Assembly (NCBI GenBank): GCA_016787725.1 | Contig: JAEUTZ010000025.1 | Span: 62,001 to 126,000, forward strand | Source of the DNA: Cyclobacteriaceae bacterium | GTDB taxonomy: Bacteria; Bacteroidota; Bacteroidia; Cytophagales; Cyclobacteriaceae | Length of the DNA: 64,000 nt | Direction: 5' to 3' | Shown: positions 1-6,542 of the stretch, in pieces | Numbering within the stretch: position 1 is the first letter of the stretch | Layout: every line of letters starts with the position of its first letter | Translations under genes and position numbers: made by a program | The notes under the pieces: generated by a model | What the model saw: the letters and a program-made list of their open reading frames with translations, nothing else | Told to the model about the DNA's origin: nothing | Database searches by the model: none

Positions 1-742
1 ACGGTTGGTTAAATTCAAATTGTATCCAGCTGTGCGATTCTGGTTTTGGAAGAGATAGTGTGATGCCACTGGTAAGATCATCATCGAGCAGCGCGCTTGC
101 ATCAATGGCTCCGGCACTGGAGGATACGCTGGGTTTCAGATCCATCATGTTCACTTCGTCTTTCGGGGTACGAAAGGCAAGCACTTTATAGTCGGCATAC
201 AGGGTAGGCTCAGGGTTGGCAACGGATAAAAATCCTCCCGGCCGGCTCAGGTTGCGAATCGGCCCATTGTTGGATGGTGGAGCAGGAAGTTTACCGGTAA
301 ACTTTTTTCCACCTGTAATTTTCAATTCACTCCACACTACTTTCTTGATGGCTTCTTCGGGCTTCACCCAGGGGCCCCCGGTTTCACTCCAGCCCGCTGA
401 AGTCACCATGGTCATTTCCAGTCCGAGCCGCTCTGCTTCCGCAGCTGTATGGCGAATGGCATCCAACCACTCGGGTGTCATGAATACGATTTTTTTTTCA
501 ACGGTTTGTCCCATTCCAAGGCTCACATCAAAAGCCTGAAAGCCACCAATCCCAGCCCGTTTCATCCACTCCAGATCTTTGGTGATTCCTTCTTTGGTGA
601 TGTTGCTACCGATCCAATGCCACCAGGTGCGGGGCTTGGCTTCGTCCGGTGGATTTAGGAAACCGGTTTTGAGATCATCGGTCGGTTGGGCAAGTGCGGC
701 TAGACTGAAAAACACAAACGAACAGATACTTGCTAGTTTCAT
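1..742 (-). CDS. GH106-type glycoside hydrolase (alpha-L-rhamnosidase-like), C-terminus cut by window edge
   Basis: Partial gene; only the first 247 or so residues are inside the window and the stop lies beyond base 1. The start ATG gives a signal peptide (MKLASICSFVFF to about ALAQ, residues 1-19), so the enzyme is exported. Residues 38-43 read PRTWWHW and are followed by ITKEGITKDLEWMKRAGIGG, a pattern I associate with the large GH106 alpha-L-rhamnosidases of Bacteroidota, which usually run to about 1000 residues. The predicted role is removal of terminal L-rhamnose from plant or microbial polysaccharides. It is divergent from the GntR regulator, which could control it. The export and the family-type N-terminal motif are visible; the substrate is inference because the catalytic domain is outside the window. 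Confidence 0.75.
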   Translation of the reverse strand, partial: MKLASICSFVFFSLAALAQPTDDLKTGFLNPPDEAKPRTWWHWIGSNITKEGITKDLEWMKRAGIGGFQAFDVSLGMGQTVEKKIVFMTPEWLDAIRHTAAEAERLGLEMTMVTSAGWSETGGPWVKPEEAIKKVVWSELKITGGKKFTGKLPAPPSNNGPIRNLSRPGGFLSVANPEPTLYADYKVLAFRTPKDEVNMMDLKPSVSSSAGAIDASALLDDDLTSGITLSLPKPESHSWIQFEFNQP

Positions 743-845
743 GGAGGTGGTATTTTGAAACAAGGTAAATGCCGTGCTTGGGGAAACTGTCATGCTCCAT
801 CCTGTGAGGTTGCTTTTTTTGATGAATGGTTGACCGGATTGCCCG

Positions 846-876
846 TTTGATCACAGGCTCTGTTTTTGTAGGTTTG
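846..876 (+). promoter_or_regulatory. Bacteroidota-type promoter for the GntR regulator
   Basis: TTTG at 846-849, 19 nt, then TAGGTTTG at 869-876, matching the Bacteroidota sigma pattern (-33 TTTG, -7 TAnnTTTG). The start codon ATG at 883 is only 6 nt downstream, so transcription from this site would give a leaderless or nearly leaderless mRNA. It also argues against an upstream ATG at 826 as the true start. Confidence 0.5.
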
Positions 877-882
877 ATTCGC

Positions 883-1914
883 ATGAAACTGATTGATTTT
901 CAGAAAATAATTACCATCGATTATCAATCGGCCACCCCGAAATACCGGCAATTGGCAAACTCCATCACCCACGCTATCAAGGATGGCAGGTTGCAACTGG
1001 ACGATGTGTTGCCATCGATCAATGAATTGAGTTTTACGTTCGAGATTTCCAGAGATACGGCCGAAAAAGGATATAAGTACCTGAAGGAAATTGGCGTACT
1101 GGCATCCGTGCCCGGAAAGGGATACTACATCGCCTCAACAACCCTGGAACAACCGTTGAAAATATTTTTGTTGTTCAATAAGCTCAGTGCTCATAAAAAA
1201 ATTATTTATGATGCTTTTATCGCTTCCCTTCCCGAAACGGCCTGGGTTGACTTTTATATCTACAACAACGATGTATCCTTCTTTAAGAAATTGATTGAAT
1301 CCCGCAAGGAAGAATACTCTCATTATGTGATCATCCCGCACTTTATTGAAGGGGAGGAGCGGGCCTGTGAAGTCATAAACGCAATCGACAAATCGAAACT
1401 GATTTTGCTGGATAAATTAGTGCCCGGAATCAGTGGGAAATTTGGTGCTGTGTATGAGAATTTTGAAAAGGATATTGGCGATGCATTATCACAAGCATTG
1501 CCGCACCTCATCAAGTATCATACACTCAACCTTGTTTTTCCGGATCACTCCTACTTTCCACAGGAAATCGTGCGGGGATTTTCAACATTTTGTATGCAAC
1601 ATCATTTCAAAAGCAGGGTGATACCGGAAATTGAAACGGCATCCATTGGGAAAGGCGAAGTATTCATTAGCTTGATGGAAAATGACCTGGTGACGTTGAT
1701 TGAACGGATCCTGTTACAGAAGCTGGACGTGGGCAAGGATGTGGGTGTAATCTCGTACAATGAAACGGCACTCAAAAAAATCATTCTGCAAGGCATCACC
1801 ACTATCTCAACGGATTTTCAACTGATGGGTCGCAAGGCTGCAGAAATAATCCTCAACCGATCAAACGAGCACGTGGAGATTCCTTTTTACCTGATGCTAC
1901 GGAATTCTGTTTAG
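883..1914 (+). CDS. GntR-family transcriptional regulator with LacI/periplasmic-binding-like sensor domain
   Basis: 343-residue protein. The first 75 or so residues form a GntR winged helix (ATPKYRQLANSI, then LPSINELSFTFEISRDTAEKG and a wing around VPGKGYYIAS). The rest resembles the sugar-binding fold of LacI-type regulators and ends with VGVISYNET, GITTISTDFQLMGRKAAEIIL, typical of the last beta strands and helix of that fold. Such GntR/LacI hybrids in Bacteroidota usually control sugar-use genes, so the divergent GH106 gene is a likely target. An upstream in-frame ATG at 826 would add 19 residues with no domain content; the promoter-like boxes overlap that stretch, so I prefer this start. 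The last 62 bases overlap the 3' end of the SET gene on the other strand. Confidence 0.85.
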   Translation: MKLIDFQKIITIDYQSATPKYRQLANSITHAIKDGRLQLDDVLPSINELSFTFEISRDTAEKGYKYLKEIGVLASVPGKGYYIASTTLEQPLKIFLLFNKLSAHKKIIYDAFIASLPETAWVDFYIYNNDVSFFKKLIESRKEEYSHYVIIPHFIEGEERACEVINAIDKSKLILLDKLVPGISGKFGAVYENFEKDIGDALSQALPHLIKYHTLNLVFPDHSYFPQEIVRGFSTFCMQHHFKSRVIPEIETASIGKGEVFISLMENDLVTLIERILLQKLDVGKDVGVISYNETALKKIILQGITTISTDFQLMGRKAAEIILNRSNEHVEIPFYLMLRNSV

Positions 1915-2323
1915 TTTTTATTCTTATTGACCGGACTAAATCCCAGTAAGGTTTGCCGTAATTGACCAGAATTTCTTCTCCTTTTTCGATATCCCGTGTT
2001 GCTTCAATATAACACCGACTACCCACGGATACATACAGTGAATTATTACTAACACCACGCACCCGGCTCATTCCCCGGGCATCGTTGGCAAAGCGGCCTT
2101 TTGTATTTTTTGCCGACAGGGCATTAATCACTACGTTTTTATTGATGTACATCAGGTAGCCATTATGACCATCCTGATCTTTAACATCTTTCCAGCGTTC
2201 AATGCGACCTTTGTATTCAACGATGCGGGAGCCTTTCTTAATAGGGATGGCGGTGAACAATCCTTTGCCTGCACGGGGCAGGGAAGATTGTTTAACAACC
2301 AGATACTTTTCATGGATTGCCAT
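1853..2323 (-). CDS. SET-domain protein
   Basis: 156 residues, nearly all SET domain: the I-SET start SLPRAGKGLFTAIPIKKG (14-31), EYKGRIERW (36-44), the central FANDARG (78-84) and VSNNSLY (91-97), and the C-terminal GEEILVNYGKPYW (115-127) with the tyrosine expected at the catalytic site. The family transfers methyl groups from S-adenosylmethionine to lysines. The post-SET region is only a basic tail without a cysteine cluster, as usual for bacterial members. The gene starts 9 bp after the phosphate transporter stop on the same strand and is probably co-transcribed with it. Substrate unknown. Confidence 0.85.
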   Translation of the reverse strand: MAIHEKYLVVKQSSLPRAGKGLFTAIPIKKGSRIVEYKGRIERWKDVKDQDGHNGYLMYINKNVVINALSAKNTKGRFANDARGMSRVRGVSNNSLYVSVGSRCYIEATRDIEKGEEILVNYGKPYWDLVRSIRIKTKQNSVASGKKESPRARLIG

Positions 2324-2332
2324 TATCTGTCG

Positions 2333-4561
2333 TTATTTCTGTCGCGCATGTTCATCGTAAATGGCATGGATCTCGCCCAGCTCAACGACAACATCCCGCA
2401 ACTCCAGCAACAGGCGGGTTTGCAACAACCCCATTCGGTTGCCAATATCATCTTTTTGAATATCAACCACCAGATCATCCAAAACCTTCGTCAGGTAGTT
2501 GATAATACGCCTTTGTTCTTCCTGCACCCCCGGATGTAACGTGGGACTGGTGTCGATGTTTTCTGAGACTTTATTAATGAAATGGGTAAGTTCGTATTCC
2601 AGGGTTTGAATTATCTCTGCATATTTTTTCTTGGGTGGCGAGTGGTGATTTACCACATGAGCCATGATCACTTCATTGACCAGGCGGGAGCTTTGATACA
2701 GATCCTGCATCAGATCGAAAACAAGAATGTAAAGACGGCCGGTCAGTAAATTTCCTTTTTCCATTTTGCGCACCAGCTTAATGATCTTGGAGTCAAACTT
2801 CTCATTTTGAGTCCGCAACTTTTCCAAATCATTATGTGACTTGCGAAGCATCTCCGCATCTTCCGTTAACAAGGCGCGTAAACTTTCAGTGAGCACTTGC
2901 CGGATTACCTTCAGCGTGCGGGCAGAATTCTTTTGACTCTCCTGAATGGCGTGTTGAACGCTCAGCTGACGCTCCTCCAACAATTTATTTTCCTCTTTTT
3001 CTTCTTTGCTTTTGCGGTTGAAGATCACGTGACTCCGGATCAATAAAAATCCGGCAACCACGGTCAACACCAGTGGTCCGACCATTCCGGTTTTATACAT
3101 GATCAATGCTAACAGCCCACTGGCTAAGAGTGCAACAACGGCTGTCACCAACCACCCGGCAATCACATTGATCACTCCCGCCACCCGGTACACAGCACTT
3201 TCACGGCCCCAGGCCTGATCGGCAAACGAAGAACCCATGGCCACCATGAAGGTAACAAAGGTAGTACTTAGAGGAAGTTTTTGAGAGGTGCCATAGGCAA
3301 TGAGAATACTCGCCACTACCAGGTTGATGCTCGCCCGGATCAAATCAAAGGATGCCTGGTCGGCAGCCACATCGCCTGCATTTTCTTTTTCAAACCGAAT
3401 GGAAAGATTCTTAGACCAGCTTTCCGGAGTAACACGCTCCACCTGCCTTCCGATCCACATGGCACTGCCCACCAGCGATTGGGACACCAAGTTGGGTTTG
3501 AATTTTTCATCGCCTTCCTCCTGGCGACCTAATGATACTTCGGTCTCAGTTACTTTCCGGCTTTTGGCGTTGGTCCATAAGGTTGCCACCATAATAACAC
3601 CACCAATAAATAAAATCCAGGCAGGCGTAACGATTTTCTCATTTAAGATTCCCATCGAGTATTCGGAAGCCGGAATACCAGATGCTACCCAGGATTGAAA
3701 GGAAGTTAGACCAGCCACCGACACCCCGATGAAATTCACCAGATCGTTGCCGGCAAAGGCCATAGCCAGGGAAAAGGTACCCAACAACACCACCGCCTTT
3801 AAGGGATTGATCTTCTGCCACCACATCAGAATTTGAATGATGATGGACCAAAACACAACCGATACAATAACAATTACCCAGGTGTTGGCGGTGATCCATT
3901 TTACCTGAGCATCGGTAATGATGGAACTGCCTTTTGCGCCTTTGATTAATAAAAAGTAGATGATGGAAGTAACGGCTATTCCGCTGAAGATGGCGCCATA
4001 GCGCTTTAAAGTCTTCTTTAGTTTAAATGTAAATACGATGCGGGAAACATGCTGCACTACTGCTCCGACTATGAAGGAGAGGAAAACGGAAAGGAAAATC
4101 CCCACAATGATGGTAACCGCACTGGAGTAGTTGATGATTTGTGGCCACGTTTCAAATCCTTGTCCCCGATCAAAAGACATGAGTAAACCGGTTACCAATG
4201 CTGCACCGAGGAGTTCAAAGATTAACGAAACCGTGGTGGAGGTGGGAAGACCCAGTGAATTGAAGAAATCAAGCAAAATGATGTCGGTAAGCATCACCGC
4301 CATAAAAACAATCATCACCTTGTCGAACGTGAAGAAATTGGGATTGAAGATGCCATTGCGGGCAATCTCCATCATGCCACTAGAAAAAAGTGAACCGGTA
4401 AGTATGCCCAGGCTGGCCACCGTCAGAATCACCCTAAAAGACGCTACCCTGGAGCCGATGGCAGAATTAAGAAAATTTACGGCATCATTACTTACCCCAA
4501 CGATCAAGTCAACAACCGCAATACACAATAAAATGATGACTAAGATCAGGTAAAAGTCCAT
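2333..4561 (-). CDS. PiT-family inorganic phosphate transporter with C-terminal PhoU-like helical domain
   Basis: 742-residue membrane protein. The two PiT signatures are present: GVSNDAVNFLNSAIGS near residue 22 and GNDLVNFIGVSVAG near residue 268, each in a repeat of hydrophobic helices. Between the halves lies a soluble loop rich in charged residues. Past residue 530 the protein becomes hydrophilic and helical (KSKEEKEENKLLEERQ onward), resembling a fused PhoU/DUF47-type regulatory domain, which explains a length well above the 400-500 residues of simple PiT proteins. Predicted role: low-affinity phosphate uptake at the inner membrane. A TATTTTTG box (-7 type) lies 27-34 bp upstream of the start, without a clear -33 partner. 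Heads a two-gene unit with the SET protein. Confidence 0.9.
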   Translation of the reverse strand: MDFYLILVIILLCIAVVDLIVGVSNDAVNFLNSAIGSRVASFRVILTVASLGILTGSLFSSGMMEIARNGIFNPNFFTFDKVMIVFMAVMLTDIILLDFFNSLGLPTSTTVSLIFELLGAALVTGLLMSFDRGQGFETWPQIINYSSAVTIIVGIFLSVFLSFIVGAVVQHVSRIVFTFKLKKTLKRYGAIFSGIAVTSIIYFLLIKGAKGSSIITDAQVKWITANTWVIVIVSVVFWSIIIQILMWWQKINPLKAVVLLGTFSLAMAFAGNDLVNFIGVSVAGLTSFQSWVASGIPASEYSMGILNEKIVTPAWILFIGGVIMVATLWTNAKSRKVTETEVSLGRQEEGDEKFKPNLVSQSLVGSAMWIGRQVERVTPESWSKNLSIRFEKENAGDVAADQASFDLIRASINLVVASILIAYGTSQKLPLSTTFVTFMVAMGSSFADQAWGRESAVYRVAGVINVIAGWLVTAVVALLASGLLALIMYKTGMVGPLVLTVVAGFLLIRSHVIFNRKSKEEKEENKLLEERQLSVQHAIQESQKNSARTLKVIRQVLTESLRALLTEDAEMLRKSHNDLEKLRTQNEKFDSKIIKLVRKMEKGNLLTGRLYILVFDLMQDLYQSSRLVNEVIMAHVVNHHSPPKKKYAEIIQTLEYELTHFINKVSENIDTSPTLHPGVQEEQRRIINYLTKVLDDLVVDIQKDDIGNRMGLLQTRLLLELRDVVVELGEIHAIYDEHARQK

Positions 4562-4651
4562 AGGTGAGGGATCGAATCAGAACCGCCCAAAAATAAAGAA
4601 TCCAAACAAGTCTTAGTAAGAAAGAATTACCTTTAATCCGGGCTACAGACT

Positions 4652-5044
4652 ATGAAAGATTTCAAAAAATACTATATCATCCCCGCGCCACCCGATCAGG
4701 TTTATCTGGCGCTCACTACCGAAGCAACCCTGCAGTTATGGACTGGCGACAAGGCAATGATGCAGCCGATTCCTGGAACAGAATTCTCGCTGTGGGATGG
4801 GAGCATTGTTGGTAAAAATCTGGAGTTTGAAAAGGATCACAAGTTGGTACAACACTGGTATTTTGGCGATCAGCGGGAGGATTCCATTGTTACCATCAAA
4901 CTACATCCTCATCCGCAGGGTACCTCCGCAGAACTTCGGCACACCAACATTCCGGACGATGATTATGAAGATATCGTGGCCGGATGGAATGATTCCTATT
5001 TCGGTTCCTTGCAGGAATTTTATGAGGGCGAACCGGAGGAGTAA
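4652..5044 (+). CDS. SRPBCC/AHSA1-type START-like domain protein
   Basis: 130 residues matching the Activator of Hsp90 ATPase homologue 1-like fold: N-terminal YYIIPAPPDQVYLALTTEATLQLWTG, then GTEFSLWDGSIVGKNLEFEKDHKLVQHW and a C-terminal helix after DDYEDIVAGWNDSYFGSL. Members bind hydrophobic ligands in a deep cavity or have no known function. It is a lone gene, transcribed away from the phosphate transporter and towards the MaoC gene. The sequence gives no clue to the ligand. Confidence 0.85.
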   Translation: MKDFKKYYIIPAPPDQVYLALTTEATLQLWTGDKAMMQPIPGTEFSLWDGSIVGKNLEFEKDHKLVQHWYFGDQREDSIVTIKLHPHPQGTSAELRHTNIPDDDYEDIVAGWNDSYFGSLQEFYEGEPEE

Positions 5045-5065
5045 ATCGGTTACCAGGTAGTGGAC

Positions 5066-5527
5066 CTAATAAAAATGATATAAAAAAACCAATACCCCAT
5101 TGAACGCAGGCTTTGCATTTCCTTTAATCTCCAGGGTAACATCCACTTCAAACTTGGTGATGCCCCGCAGGTTGGCGATGGAGTGTAATTTGGCCCGCAA
5201 GCGTACTTCCTGGTTTACCAGCACGGGCTGATTGAATTTGAATTTTTCAATCCCGTAGTTGATCATCATTTTTACGTTTCGAAATTCGGCAATCTGGTCC
5301 CACAGATGCGGCACCAAAGAAAGTGTCAGATAGCCATGTGCAATCGTGCTTTTAAATTGCGATTCAGCTTCGGCCCGTTTAGGATCGGTATGAATCCACT
5401 GGTGGTCCAGGGTGGCATCAGCAAACAGATTAATTTGATCTTGTGTAATTTTCAGAAACTCGGATACGCCCAATTCTTTGCCGTTGTAGGTTTCGAACTC
5501 TGCGTGGCTGCTGATGAGAAGGGGCAT
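5066..5527 (-). CDS. MaoC-family (R)-specific enoyl-CoA hydratase
   Basis: 153-residue hot-dog-fold protein. The hydratase motif is intact: FADATLDHQWIHTDP with the catalytic Asp41 and His46, followed by TIAHGYLTLSL. The family hydrates trans-2-enoyl-CoA to (R)-3-hydroxyacyl-CoA in fatty-acid metabolism. A 7-residue longer reading frame begins at a TTG (5548); the ATG used here fits the family's usual start, just before HAEFETYNGKELGVSEF. It stands alone, convergent with the SRPBCC gene and divergent from the DUF1905-type gene. Confidence 0.88.
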   Translation of the reverse strand: MPLLISSHAEFETYNGKELGVSEFLKITQDQINLFADATLDHQWIHTDPKRAEAESQFKSTIAHGYLTLSLVPHLWDQIAEFRNVKMMINYGIEKFKFNQPVLVNQEVRLRAKLHSIANLRGITKFEVDVTLEIKGNAKPAFNGVLVFLYHFY

Positions 5528-5580
5528 TGACTTTTTTGGTTTGTTCAATATAACGAAATTAGAGATTCATTTTAATTCAC

Positions 5581-6078
5581 ATGCCCCGAAGGCTCGTTTT
5601 TTCATTCTCCAGCAAGTTGATAGAATACAAGGATACCCTCGTGTCCACGGTGGTAGAAATGCCCGCCTCGGTAGTCAGTAAGTTGCCCAAGGGCCGGGTG
5701 CGGGTGGAAGGAACGATCAACAACGTACCCTTCAACCTGGCTATCCAGTTTAAAAAGGACGGGGCCCGCTACATCAGTGTTAGCCAGGCCCTGCGCAGAG
5801 CGGCCAACGTAAAACCGGGTGGTACCGTAACACTTTCTTTTAGTATTGTGAATGCGGACAAACTGGAAGTGCCGGAAGAAATGCAAGCGGTGTTGAGTCA
5901 GGATGCGGAGGGTTTAACCCTATGGAATCAACTTACTGTTGGGTTGCAGCGGAGTCTGGTGCATTACGTAAACTCCACAAAAAATATTGACCTTCGCATC
6001 GAGCGATCGTTGTACCTGATCAATAAAGTGAAGTCGGGGGCGTACAAAAACCGGATGCGGAAAGATCCGAAGGCATGA
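5581..6078 (+). CDS. DUF1905/YdeI (OmpD-associated)-like protein
   Basis: 165 residues. The N-terminal half has the DUF1905 pattern (AS VVSKLPKGRVRVEGTINNVPF, then ARYISVSQALRRAANVKPGGTVTLSFSIV); the C-terminal part (PEEMQAVLSQDAEGLTLWNQL..RSLVHYVNSTKNIDLRIERS) matches the YdeI/OmpD-associated helical region, which often ends in a basic segment as here (KNRMRKDPKA). The family has no firmly assigned reaction. Its stop overlaps the start of the next gene by 4 nt (ATGA), so the two are translationally coupled. Confidence 0.8.
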   Translation: MPRRLVFSFSSKLIEYKDTLVSTVVEMPASVVSKLPKGRVRVEGTINNVPFNLAIQFKKDGARYISVSQALRRAANVKPGGTVTLSFSIVNADKLEVPEEMQAVLSQDAEGLTLWNQLTVGLQRSLVHYVNSTKNIDLRIERSLYLINKVKSGAYKNRMRKDPKA

Positions 6079-6482
6079 AAGCGCGCGTGGTTGAAACTCC
6101 CGTGCCGGTAAAACCCAATGTGGAGCCGGACGTACTTACTTCGATAGAGGGCTGGACCCTGGAAGACCAGCATGTGTACGTGCACTGTTATTTCAAGAAT
6201 GAACAGGAAGAAATGCTGATTCGGGTTTGGCGGTCAACGTTTTTGATTGACCGGGCTTCGGGTTCGCGCAGCGAACTGATTCACGCAGAAAATATTTCGT
6301 TCGCCCCACAATGGACCATCATTCGTGGTAAAATCATTTTCTCTTTTCTCCTGATCTTCTCCGCCTTGCCAAAAGACTGCAAGGTATTCGACCTGGTCGA
6401 AGACATTCCGCAGGCCGGGGGCTTTCATATTTCCGGTATTAAACGGAATGAACTGGATGTCTATCATGTCGATATTCTATAA
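6075..6482 (+). CDS. Hypothetical protein, coupled to the YdeI-like gene
   Basis: 135 residues with no family I recognise. No signal peptide; a short hydrophobic run (KIIFSFLLIFSALP) near residue 85-98 is too short and central to be a clear membrane anchor. The rest is mixed alpha/beta with many aromatic residues (EGWTLEDQHVYVHCYFKNEQEEMLIRVW). The start overlaps the upstream stop as ATGA. Its TAA stop opens directly into the heptamer repeat tract that precedes hrpB. Confidence 0.7.
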   Translation: MKARVVETPVPVKPNVEPDVLTSIEGWTLEDQHVYVHCYFKNEQEEMLIRVWRSTFLIDRASGSRSELIHAENISFAPQWTIIRGKIIFSFLLIFSALPKDCKVFDLVEDIPQAGGFHISGIKRNELDVYHVDIL

Positions 6483-6536
6483 TTGACAATTGACAATTGA
6501 TAATTAATACTTGATACTTGATACTTGATACTTCCT
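6481..6536 (+). repeat. Eight phased 7-bp repeats upstream of hrpB
   Basis: From 6481 the sequence splits into eight consecutive heptamers with no break in phase: AATTGAC twice, AATTGAT, AATTAAT, ACTTGAT three times, then ACTTCCT. The first unit overlaps the stop codon of the upstream gene and the last ends 6 nt before the hrpB ATG. It contains no Shine-Dalgarno-like stretch and no clear TAnnTTTG box. Confidence 0.85.
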
Positions 6537-6542
6537 TCGCCC

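Noticed and set aside
216-658. Plus-strand frames near the left edge
   Set aside because: They are shadows of the minus-strand GH106 gene, whose stop is outside the window.
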